Of a stretch of 46,751 bases of DNA, positions 39,735 to 46,751 are shown in pieces. Position 1 is the stretch's first letter. Each line of letters opens with the position of its first letter. The position numbers were made by a program, and so were the translations under genes. The DNA comes from an uncultured bacterium (GTDB lineage Bacteria > Actinomycetota > Coriobacteriia > Coriobacteriales > Eggerthellaceae), in contig CAJMPP010000018.1 in the NCBI GenBank assembly GCA_905215325.1, positions 1 to 46,751 on the forward strand, read 5' to 3'. Under the pieces are notes generated by a model, which did not search any database, was not told the DNA's origin, and saw only the letters and a program-made list of their open reading frames with translations.

Positions 39735-41075
39735 CTACGCGGCCTTCACGTCGTCCAGTTCGCGGCCGGCGTCCGGGTCGTTGAACACGTCGGTGTCCAT
39801 GCGCCCGGCGCGCTTGGCCACAATGGTGGTGCACACGGCGTCGCCGGTGATGTTCACGGCGGTGCGCGTCATGTCCAGGATACGGTCAATGCCCATGATC
39901 AGCGCGATGCCCTCAAGCGGCAAGCCGACGGAATTGAACACCATTGACAGCGTGATCAGGCCCACCGACGGGACGCCCGCGGTGCCGATCGACGCCAGCG
40001 TGGCGGTGGCGATGACGGTGGCGTACTCCACCGGTCCCAGCTGCACGCCGAACAGCTGCGCGGTGAACACCACGGCAACGCCCTGCATGATGGAGGTGCC
40101 GTCCATGTTGATGGTGGCGCCCAGCGGGATGGTGAACGACGAGATGCGACGATCGACGCCCATCTTCTTCTCCAGCGTCTCGATGTTCAGCGGGATGGTG
40201 GCGTTCGACGTTGCGGTGGAGAACGCGAACATCATCACCGACACGAACTTCTTCAGGAACTTCACCGGGTTGACGCGCGCGAACACCGTCAGCAGCACCA
40301 TGTATACCACCAGGCACTGCACGGCAAGCGCCAGCAAAACGCCCAGCATATACTTCACCATGGGAAGGAACGCATCGAAGCCGATGTTGGCGAACGTGCG
40401 CGCCAACAGGCAGAACACGCCGATGGGGGCTACATACATGACCATGGAGGTCATCTTCATCATGATGTCGTTGAACTGCTCGAAGAAGCGGTGCACCACC
40501 TCGACCTTGCGGCCCATGGTGGACAGGATGATGCCCACGAACAGCGCGAAGAAGATGATGGCCAGCATATCGCCCGAGGCCAGCGCCTGAACAGGGTTCT
40601 TCGGGATGATGTTGAGCAGGGTGTCGGTGAACGACACGTCGGTGTTGGCGCTGCCCGACAGGGCGGAGGTGTCGGATGCCACCATGCTGGACATGTCCAC
40701 GCCGCGGCCGGGGTTGATCAGATTGCCGATGGTCAGCGCCACGGTGACGGCCAGCGCGGTGGTGCACAGGTAGAACGCCAGCGTCTTCAGGCCGATGGTG
40801 CCGAGTGTCTTCGTGTCGCCGATGGACGATGCGCCGCACACGATGGAGCAGAACACCAGCGGCACCACGAGCATCTGCATCAGGCGGATGAAGCCCTGGC
40901 CGACAACGTAGAAGATGCCGTTGACGAACACATCGTCGCGCACCGTGCCCGCGGGCACCAGGTAATGGAAGATGACGCCGCACAAAAGGCCCAGGCCCAG
41001 CGCGATGAGGATGGACCCCGTCAGCCCGATATGCAGGCGCTTGGGCTTTTCGCCCATGTTGATCTCGGTAGACAC
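39735..41075 (-). CDS. Dicarboxylate/amino acid:cation symporter (DAACS family)
   Basis: 446 residues from GTG 41075 with AGGAGGGG upstream. Hydrophobic helices run throughout. MLVVPLVFCSIVCGASSI (about helix 2-3), FAFSTATSNATIPLNIE (HP1 serine-rich tip region), IPLGATINMDGTSIMQG (NMDGT motif in TM7), and GTAGVPSVGLI (HP2) are the GltPh/GltP/DctA signature elements. It should import glutamate, aspartate or C4-dicarboxylates with Na+ or H+. It starts 9 bp after the RmlD-like gene on the same strand, so the two are probably one transcript. Confidence 0.9.
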   Translation of the reverse strand: MSTEINMGEKPKRLHIGLTGSILIALGLGLLCGVIFHYLVPAGTVRDDVFVNGIFYVVGQGFIRLMQMLVVPLVFCSIVCGASSIGDTKTLGTIGLKTLAFYLCTTALAVTVALTIGNLINPGRGVDMSSMVASDTSALSGSANTDVSFTDTLLNIIPKNPVQALASGDMLAIIFFALFVGIILSTMGRKVEVVHRFFEQFNDIMMKMTSMVMYVAPIGVFCLLARTFANIGFDAFLPMVKYMLGVLLALAVQCLVVYMVLLTVFARVNPVKFLKKFVSVMMFAFSTATSNATIPLNIETLEKKMGVDRRISSFTIPLGATINMDGTSIMQGVAVVFTAQLFGVQLGPVEYATVIATATLASIGTAGVPSVGLITLSMVFNSVGLPLEGIALIMGIDRILDMTRTAVNITGDAVCTTIVAKRAGRMDTDVFNDPDAGRELDDVKAA

Positions 41076-41084
41076 GCGCCCCTC

Positions 41085-41957
41085 CTATTCCTGCGCGCCG
41101 CGGGCCAGCGCGGCAAGGTCATGCTCGGCAGCGAACGCTGCAAGGTCGTCTTCCCAGGTGGGGAACTCGTAGACGCCGGTGAGGCGGGCCATCATGTCGT
41201 CAAGCTCGATGCGGTAGCCCTGCCAGGGGTTGGCGGTGCCGCGCAGGTTGCCGGTAGGCTGGCCGGCCAGGGCGAAGGCGCGCTCGAAGAACTCGAAGCG
41301 GCTGGTCACGCCCGTGCAGGCGGCATGGAACGTGCCGAACTCGTCGGACTCCATGGCGGCGATGACGAACTTGGCGAACGTGTCCACCGACGTGGGGCAG
41401 GCGAACTGGTTCGCGGGCACGGGCACCGTTTTGCCCTGGGCGCTTGCCAGCAGCGCGCGGCCGAGCAGGTCGTCGGGGCGGGCGGTGTAGACCCAGCTGG
41501 AACGCACGATGATGTGGTGCTGGTTCAGCTCGTTGACGAAGCGCTCGCCGGCCTGCTTGGATTTGCCGTACACGTGCGGCGGGTTCGTGGTGTCGAACTC
41601 GTTGAACGCGCGGTCAGCGTTCTCGGGGAACAGGTCGTCGGTTGACAGGTGCACCATGGTGGCGCCGACGTTGTTGCTGGCGATGGCCAGGTTGCGCGCG
41701 CCAAGGGCGTTGACCTTGTAAGCCTTGTCAGGGTTTTCGTCAGCCTCGGTGCGGCTGGCCAGCGCCGCGCAGTTGATGACGAAGTCGGGGCGGTACGACT
41801 CGGCGAAGTTCAACACCTCGTGCAGGTTCGACACATCGATCTCGATGTCGCTGGTCATGACCTTGTAGCGGCTGTGGTCCAGGAAATGCTCGATTGCCTG
41901 GCCCATTCGCCCCGCTGCGCCGGTGATCCACACGGTGTCCTGAGGACCCATTTTCAT
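41085..41957 (-). CDS. RmlD-like NAD(P)-dependent sugar-nucleotide reductase
   Basis: 290 residues; start 41957, with GGAAGGAGG six bases before ATG. It is an extended short-chain dehydrogenase. WITGAAGRMGQAIEHFL (about 9-25) is the dinucleotide-binding loop, then PDFVINCAALASRTEADENP, VHLSTDDLFPE, YGKSKQAGERF (Tyr/Lys pair), FACPTSVDTFAKFV. These follow RmlD (dTDP-4-dehydrorhamnose reductase). No other rhamnose genes are near. Pairing with a transporter is odd and the true substrate is uncertain. Confidence 0.82.
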   Translation of the reverse strand: MKMGPQDTVWITGAAGRMGQAIEHFLDHSRYKVMTSDIEIDVSNLHEVLNFAESYRPDFVINCAALASRTEADENPDKAYKVNALGARNLAIASNNVGATMVHLSTDDLFPENADRAFNEFDTTNPPHVYGKSKQAGERFVNELNQHHIIVRSSWVYTARPDDLLGRALLASAQGKTVPVPANQFACPTSVDTFAKFVIAAMESDEFGTFHAACTGVTSRFEFFERAFALAGQPTGNLRGTANPWQGYRIELDDMMARLTGVYEFPTWEDDLAAFAAEHDLAALARGAQE

Positions 41958-42254
41958 AGGGCGCCTCCTTCCGGATGTGCTGCGCGCGGCGCCTGCGGAA
42001 GGAGCGTCGCGCAAGGGGTAAGTGGTTAGCTTGCCTATTCTACCGCTCCCGAAGCCCCAGCGCAGCAGCCGTTTCCCAGTAAATCGCAATCGAACCGCTC
42101 GGAAAAAGAATCAGCTAGCGAAGAGGGGGCGACCGCTTGGGTCTTGCCGCCTGTTGCCAGCCGCCGGGCGCTTCCGGGCCGTAGCGTCAAGACCCGCCCG
42201 CAAGCCCAAAACTCCACTCATGTAGTCGGAAATGTCAAGCGTTTACGAATATGT
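41958..42254. other. Intergenic stretch without a gene
   Basis: It must hold the promoter for the RmlD-like/symporter transcript (minus strand), but I see no clear -35/-10 pair. Weakly inverted GGGTCTTG/CAAGACCC lies near 42145-42195. Confidence 0.4.
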
Positions 42255-42295
42255 AAAAACGGCCCCGTTCGCGGGGGAGTGTTGCGAACGGGGCC
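42255..42295 (-). terminator. Terminator of the AOR-family gene (minus strand)
   Basis: GGCCCCGTTCGC and GCGAACGGGGCC form a 12-bp stem. Five A residues at 42255-42259 give a T-run on the minus strand. It lies 26 bp after the AOR stop codon. Confidence 0.85.
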
Positions 42296-42320
42296 CGAAG
42301 GGGGGGTAAAGGGAAATCTG

Positions 42321-44450
42321 CTACGGCAGCAGGTTCAGGCTCTGCAGTTCGGCCTTCACGTCGTCCATGCCGTAGGCGTCAAGGCAATCTGCGGTGGGGC
42401 AGCCAAGCTCTTCATCCCAGCCGAACTTGGAATACAGCATATGCAAGCCGGAATCGAAGTCCTTGGCCTCCATTTTCGTGGTGCCTTCCGTGAACGGTTG
42501 CATGTCGGGATCCATGGTGAAAATCCACTGGGTGGGCACGTCGTGCACGCCATGCAGGTCGTTGCACCCCATCTTGCCGTCCTTATCCTTCATGCCGCGT
42601 ACCGTCATCGCGCGCTGCAGCGTCATAATCTTCGCTGCACGCTTGTACAGCTCGTCGGTCGTCACGTCCTCGCCGGTAACGGCCTTGTAGAACTTCGCCT
42701 CCATGTCCAGGTCGCCGCGGTAGTCGCGGGCCTTTGTCGGGCTCATGGCCATCGGCCATACCCAATTGCACAGCGTCAGCGAGTCGTGCAGCACGTCGGT
42801 GACGATGGACCACCACGTGAAGTTCGCCTTCGCGTCGTTCATGGGCGTGTAGTTCTTGTCGGGGTCGCAAGCCTCCTCGCCGCCCCAAATTTCTGCGGCG
42901 ATGGACTTCTTCACCTCGATGGGCAGACCGCAGCCGCTGAAGTTCACGGCGGAGTGGATCATGGGATCGCGATTGAACACCATGTTCATTAGGCCGCCTA
43001 CCTGGCCGAACGTTTCCACACCATGATGGTACGGCCAGCCGCGGTAGTTGATTAGCGAGGAGCGTTTGTCATCGAACCAGCCCTCTACGCCCCAGCGCGG
43101 GCACCACACGATGGGGCCGTGCGCGATATAGGAGATCTCGGTGTCGTTGCGCATGATCAGATGGAGCACTTGGGTGATCCAAGTGGGGTCGCCTTGCGTC
43201 AGCTTGTCCCAATCGATGGCGTTGAATTCGGATTCGGGAAGCACTCGCTTGAACACGCCTTCCTTGATGCAGTAGCCAAGGTCGCGGTACAGCTGACCGT
43301 AATTGCACCAAATGCCCAGGTCATCCATAAGGTTGGTGAAAACGACGTTCATGTACAGCGTTTTCTCGTCATCGAGCTTTTGCCCGAGGATGTTATTCAT
43401 GAACGTGTAGCCGGCATTTGCCATGCAGGCGTTGCCGCTGGTCTGATAGCCGCTCGCGTCTTTTGCTGCGCCAACGCGAAGGTCTGCGTAGCAATGGATG
43501 GGGCAGCCGTGGCAGCCGTTGGTTTTGATGGTGTACTTCTCTGCTTCCGCGCCTAGCATCCAGGGGTGGGCGATCAGCAGGCAGCGCTTGCCCACGGTGT
43601 TGATCTCGCCTGGTTTCGGCTCGCCGGTTTCAATCGGGCCGCCTTCAGCTTGCGTCCAATACAGGCCCTTATGAGCGTTCCAGCGGCTGCCTTTGTTGTA
43701 ATACTCGGCCCATTCCTGCTGGGTCGACGGCACCACGTGGTTGTTGTTCGAGCCGATGAGCTCGCGGAGCATGTAGTCGGAAAGGTCGGCCACGGCCTGC
43801 GGGTCCTTCACGTTCACGCTTCCGTTGCCTTCAACGACGAGAGCTTTGCATTTCTTCGAGCCCATCACTGCGCCAAGGCCTGCGCCGGCAGAATGGTTGC
43901 GCGCGTTCATGATGCACGAATAGGGGAGCAGGTTCTCGCCGGCGGGGCCGATGGCCGCCACGCAAGCGGAGGTTCCCTCGAGGCGGTTCAGCGCTTCAGT
44001 GGTGGAGCGGGTTCCCATACCCCACACGAAGGAAGCATCCTTGATCTCGACTTGATTGTCCTTGATGTTCAAGTAGACGGGTTTGTCCGATGCGCCTTCC
44101 AGAATGATGGCGTCATAGCCTGCTAGCTTCATCTTCGCGCCGATCATACCGCCGCAGTGGCCATCGACGATCAGGTTGTCGGTGGTGAAGCAGGACAGCG
44201 TGGAGATAGTGCAGCGACCGCCCAGCGGAACGCCGGATGCGGTGAGCGGGCCTACGGCGAACACGATCTTGTTGTCGGGCCCCAGGGGGTCCGTGCCTGC
44301 GGGAACCTCGTCGTACATGACCTTGTTGGCAAGGCCCATGCCGCCGATGTACTCCTTATACGGGTCGGTGGACTCGGTGGTGATGCTGCCCGTCGTTAGA
44401 TTGACGCGCAAGATTTTGCCGGTCCAACCATATGAGACTTTGTCAGCCAT
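42321..44450 (-). CDS. AOR-family tungsten/molybdenum oxidoreductase
   Basis: 709 residues (classical AOR about 605). Start ATG 44450 after GAGGAGGAACC. N-terminal AOR domain: YGWTGKILRVNLTTGSITTE, EYIGGMGLANKVMYDEVPAG, then VGPLTASGVPLGGRCTISTL. The pterin-binding patch AGAGLGAVMGSKKCKAL (188-204) follows. The [4Fe-4S] site is Cys313, Cys316 and Cys320 (NGCHGCPIHCY) with Cys561 (SLTLCNW) as the fourth ligand. Family members oxidise aldehydes to acids with ferredoxin or reduce acids and aryl thioesters. The sequence is exported-signal free, so it should be cytoplasmic. It is followed upstream by a luxR on the same strand and a divergent Tat-protein gene. Substrate unknown. Confidence 0.88.
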   Translation of the reverse strand: MADKVSYGWTGKILRVNLTTGSITTESTDPYKEYIGGMGLANKVMYDEVPAGTDPLGPDNKIVFAVGPLTASGVPLGGRCTISTLSCFTTDNLIVDGHCGGMIGAKMKLAGYDAIILEGASDKPVYLNIKDNQVEIKDASFVWGMGTRSTTEALNRLEGTSACVAAIGPAGENLLPYSCIMNARNHSAGAGLGAVMGSKKCKALVVEGNGSVNVKDPQAVADLSDYMLRELIGSNNNHVVPSTQQEWAEYYNKGSRWNAHKGLYWTQAEGGPIETGEPKPGEINTVGKRCLLIAHPWMLGAEAEKYTIKTNGCHGCPIHCYADLRVGAAKDASGYQTSGNACMANAGYTFMNNILGQKLDDEKTLYMNVVFTNLMDDLGIWCNYGQLYRDLGYCIKEGVFKRVLPESEFNAIDWDKLTQGDPTWITQVLHLIMRNDTEISYIAHGPIVWCPRWGVEGWFDDKRSSLINYRGWPYHHGVETFGQVGGLMNMVFNRDPMIHSAVNFSGCGLPIEVKKSIAAEIWGGEEACDPDKNYTPMNDAKANFTWWSIVTDVLHDSLTLCNWVWPMAMSPTKARDYRGDLDMEAKFYKAVTGEDVTTDELYKRAAKIMTLQRAMTVRGMKDKDGKMGCNDLHGVHDVPTQWIFTMDPDMQPFTEGTTKMEAKDFDSGLHMLYSKFGWDEELGCPTADCLDAYGMDDVKAELQSLNLLP

Positions 44451-44607
44451 GGTTCCTCCTCGTTTGAAACAGCCTAAGTGTTGTGTGCGGCTTGAGGCGA
44501 GGCGCGTTTATGGATGACGATGGGTTCAATGATGTCCTCATCGATTCGAGAAAGCTATATCCTCTATGAGGGAATTTCGTGTATTACCAGGTCAATCACG
44601 TAGTCGT

Positions 44608-44654
44608 CGGCATACGGTTTTGCGGGCATCGCGTCCCTGCAAAGACGTATGCCG
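44608..44654. terminator. Long hairpin downstream of the second luxR
   Basis: CGGCATACG and CGTATGCCG form a 9-bp outer stem with an inner TTTGC/GCAAA-type stem. There is no T-run, so it may be a terminator helped by Rho, or an element of the AOR leader. Confidence 0.4.
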
Positions 44655-44664
44655 GGCAATCCGA

Positions 44665-46227
44665 CTATTGCTCATGGATGAAATCGAGGATTTGCTGCCT
44701 GGAATGCAGCCCCGTTTTCGTATACGCGTGGCGAATGTGCTCGTGTACGGTTCCCGGGGTGATGAACAGCTCGGAGGCGATTTTCTTTTGCGTATGCCCT
44801 TGCGCATACAGCGAAATCACTTCCGTCTCACGCTCCGAAAGCTGGTACTGCTTCTTGAGCGCCGCAATGCCCGCGGCAAACGAATCCTCCCGCAACGAGG
44901 CGATGGCGCTTTGCTCCTCCGGGCTGCTCAGGGCCACGGCTTTTTGAAGCGGCGATGTCTGAACGTCGGGCAATTCCTGGGCGGGCGTTTTCGCATCGTT
45001 CAGGAATCGTACGAAGATTATCAGGGCCGAAGCGACCACGGCATCCGCCATGATGGCAAGCGTAAGCTCGGTGTTGCTGTTCAAAGGCGTGATATTTGAC
45101 AGCACGATGCGCGCAAACGCCCTTGTGACGAAGTAGACGATCCAGCCTGAGAAGGCGTAATAGTAGGGATCCCTCCAGCCATGCGTCATGAACTCTATGG
45201 TCAGGTAGTAACAATAGCCCACGGTCAGGGCGTTCAGGGAAGTTGCGAATACGGCCCCGATGCTAAGGGAATCGGGGAATGCGGCGAACGAGGTGATTGC
45301 AAGGCAGGCAAGGCACAGAAGCATGATCCATATGCCGGTTGTCATGAATCCAGTTTTCCCGGAAAGGCAAATCAGCACGATTATCATGCAAATCACCACT
45401 GTGACCAGCATGTATGCAGTACGCGAAGCGGGGTCGAACGCTATAGGCTGCCCGTTGGGATAGCCTCTTAAAAGGCCTACCGTTAGCCCTAACGCCGCCA
45501 CGCCAAGGGCGGAAGACGCAAGAAGCCGCTTGTTGCGAATGCTCGCTTTCAGCGAATAAGCAGATCGCGGCTCGTTGTTTTTAACCAATTGGAACGGGTT
45601 GCTCGTGCGTTTTGCAATGTGCTGAGCCGGGAATTGCGCAGCGCTTATCACGGTGGCTATGATTGCCTGAGACCCAGCAGGCAAACAGTTGACGAGCATA
45701 AGGATCAACTCGCTTGCGGCTATGGCGGAGAACACCAGGGTCGCCCCGATGATCACGCCGCCTCCGCGAGCTCGTCTGAGCCAGTAATACATGGCGCATG
45801 TGCTGGTTATGGTGCATATAGCGGCTATGACGAATCGAACGGCCTCTTGAAGCGGGAATAGCGTGTCGTATTCCAAGAGCGCAACGCAGATGGTTTCCAG
45901 CGCGAACACCGCGGTTGCGCTGCGATTGACGAATGCCTTGCTTAATGGCTCATTCAGTTTCGTTATTGCGAAGAGCAGCGGCGCGAAAACGATGAGGGCG
46001 GCGAGCACGGTGCCGTCCGAGATGAATCCCGCGTCGGTCTGCGCGTAATTCGAATATACCGATGCATTCAGTCCGACGCGCGAGCACGCAAGGCCTGCTA
46101 TCAACGGCAACAGAGGCGCATAACGTTTGAGCTCGCTTACATGATATGCGCCCCCGTTGTCGATTGTAGGATCTTCTTCCTCATGCGCCAGCGTTTCCTG
46201 CGCTGACACGGCGTTTTCATTTCCCAT
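44665..46227 (-). CDS. LuxR-type regulator with ~12-helix membrane domain (second copy)
   Basis: 520 residues from ATG 46227, with GAGGGGGAAC just upstream. About 40 soluble residues (an acidic ETLAHEEEDPT) precede roughly 12 hydrophobic segments (from YAPLLPLIAGLACSRVGL to ASALIIFVRFL). A linker leads to the LuxR helix-turn-helix: LSERETEVISLYAQGHTQKK, then IASELFITPGTVHEHIRHAY. It has the same architecture as the protein at 26099 but little evident identity in the helices. Position suggests control of the AOR gene (downstream, same strand) and/or the divergent Tat protein at 46556. Codon use is less GC-rich than in neighbouring genes. Confidence 0.88.
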   Translation of the reverse strand: MGNENAVSAQETLAHEEEDPTIDNGGAYHVSELKRYAPLLPLIAGLACSRVGLNASVYSNYAQTDAGFISDGTVLAALIVFAPLLFAITKLNEPLSKAFVNRSATAVFALETICVALLEYDTLFPLQEAVRFVIAAICTITSTCAMYYWLRRARGGGVIIGATLVFSAIAASELILMLVNCLPAGSQAIIATVISAAQFPAQHIAKRTSNPFQLVKNNEPRSAYSLKASIRNKRLLASSALGVAALGLTVGLLRGYPNGQPIAFDPASRTAYMLVTVVICMIIVLICLSGKTGFMTTGIWIMLLCLACLAITSFAAFPDSLSIGAVFATSLNALTVGYCYYLTIEFMTHGWRDPYYYAFSGWIVYFVTRAFARIVLSNITPLNSNTELTLAIMADAVVASALIIFVRFLNDAKTPAQELPDVQTSPLQKAVALSSPEEQSAIASLREDSFAAGIAALKKQYQLSERETEVISLYAQGHTQKKIASELFITPGTVHEHIRHAYTKTGLHSRQQILDFIHEQ

Positions 46228-46330
46228 GTTCCCCCTCATGGCCTTTGCGGTATCGCCTTCTTATTATACGGTCGCTTGACCGAAGCGATGAAGCCGCTCT
46301 TGCAAAACCGTGTTCCAAAAGGCTCAGGCG

Positions 46331-46414
46331 CGCATTCCCTATTTGAGGATATAAGCCATTTACCAGGCGATTTACAGTGAGGAAGGTTGAAAACATGCTG
46401 CTGTAGGGAATGCG
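46331..46414. promoter_or_regulatory. 11-bp inverted repeat in the divergent luxR/Tat-protein gap
   Basis: CGCATTCCCTA (46331-46341) and its exact reverse complement TAGGGAATGCG (46404-46414). The 62-bp spacing could be bridged by a looping regulator. It is a candidate binding site for the LuxR protein encoded next door. The 328-bp gap holds no other gene. Confidence 0.5.
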
Positions 46415-46555
46415 TCGGCACCTTGTACTCGGCATAGTGAACAGCGTTGTGTGTGAGAGAGGGGCTATTCGTCGAAGGCTTGTTCGGCGAAATACGAGGC
46501 GTCAAAGGGGGATACGAGGATACTGCTAGACTAGTTTCCGAGGGGGGAACATATT

Positions 46556-46751
46556 ATGTCGAATCCCGATGTTCGAGACGGCGCTTCCTCTGGCAACGGC
46601 GTTTCTGCAAACGGCAAGAAAAGCATCACCCGTCGCGACGTGCTGGCCATGGCCGGCTGCGGCGTCGCAGGTTTGGTCGTCGGCGGCGCGCTGGCCAGCT
46701 GGGGCGTCACCCAGGAGTCCATCGCATCCGGCCGCATCGAGCTGCGCACCA
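46556..46751 (+). CDS. 5' end of a Tat-exported protein (truncated by window)
   Basis: ATG 46556 follows GAGGGGGGAAC. The 65 visible residues include KKSITRRDVLAMAGCGVAGL, then VVGGALASW: a twin-arginine signal with hydrophobic core. IASGRIELRT then precedes the edge. Many Eggerthellaceae Tat-ferredoxins open like this, and the gene could be an exported 4Fe-4S protein working with a nearby redox enzyme, but no Cys motif is inside the window. The long, Ser/Gly/Asn-rich n-region before the RR is unusual but seen in actinobacteria. Confidence 0.75.
   Translation, partial: MSNPDVRDGASSGNGVSANGKKSITRRDVLAMAGCGVAGLVVGGALASWGVTQESIASGRIELRT

Noticed and set aside
42144..42992. Plus-strand frame antisense to the AOR gene
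   Set aside because: No motif; the minus-strand AOR sequence has full pterin and cluster signatures.

Overview
The window reads as chromosomal DNA of a high-GC anaerobic actinobacterium of the class Coriobacteriia, most likely family Eggerthellaceae (Eggerthella/Gordonibacter/Slackia-like). The grounds are family-level: two LuxR-type regulators with a roughly 12-helix membrane domain in place of a receiver domain (an expanded class in this family), a Tat-exported molybdopterin oxidoreductase operon with ferredoxin, membrane-anchor and chaperone genes, a tungsten-type aldehyde:ferredoxin oxidoreductase homologue, and strong Shine-Dalgarno sequences with ATG, GTG and TTG starts. No rRNA, tRNA or CRISPR array could be supported.

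Layout. 1-2.5 kb is a graveyard of mobile DNA: IS110 and IS3 transposase fragments and a decayed hipA. 2.5-5.3 kb holds an MFS exporter and a soluble FtsH-like AAA protease; a 20-codon fragment of a second copy of that protease lies downstream. 5.9-9.1 kb has two intact hipB-hipA pairs in tandem; the second has a promoter lying between the arms of a 15-bp inverted repeat. 10-12.2 kb holds a MaoC-type hydratase and a nitroreductase. 12.9-19.5 kb is a single gene for a ~2200-residue secreted, cell-wall or membrane anchored BspA-like surface protein. 20.1-25.8 kb is mixed housekeeping and accessory genes: trmO with a large insert, a TetR regulator, fucO, an SPFH protein, and a nucleotidyltransferase overlapping a small charged protein (a possible two-gene toxin-antitoxin or defence unit).

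26-36.8 kb is an anaerobic respiration block: a 12-helix LuxR regulator, a divergent protein with duplicated winged-helix-like domains, then a Mo oxidoreductase catalytic subunit, DmsB-like ferredoxin, DmsC-like anchor, TorD-like chaperone, NapG-like and NapH-like proteins. Two membrane quinol modules therefore seem to serve one exported molybdoenzyme of unknown substrate. 37-39.6 kb is a FeoA-FeoB fusion for Fe(II) uptake, fitting the iron-sulphur demand. 39.7-42 kb (minus strand) is an RmlD-like reductase and a dicarboxylate/amino acid symporter. 42.3-46.7 kb is the AOR-family enzyme, a second 12-helix LuxR regulator, and the start of a divergent Tat-exported protein that runs off the window.

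The most unusual feature is the intergenic DNA. It carries several dispersed repeat families: a ~173-bp element with 25-bp terminal inverted repeats and a third internal copy of the arm (4 copies); palindromes with the core GAACAGGGGACGGAGG; palindromes with the core GGGGACGTAGCACTAA; and a short GAGTTTTCCGAATGGCGAA family. There are also two tandem hairpins with compensatory stem changes and a UUCG/GCAA tetraloop exchange, and a 25-bp hairpin inside the Mo-enzyme operon whose loop is a G-quadruplex motif on the opposite strand. The repeats may be mobilised in trans (for example by a REP-associated tyrosine transposase) or act as RNA or DNA structures; no mobilising enzyme lies in the window.
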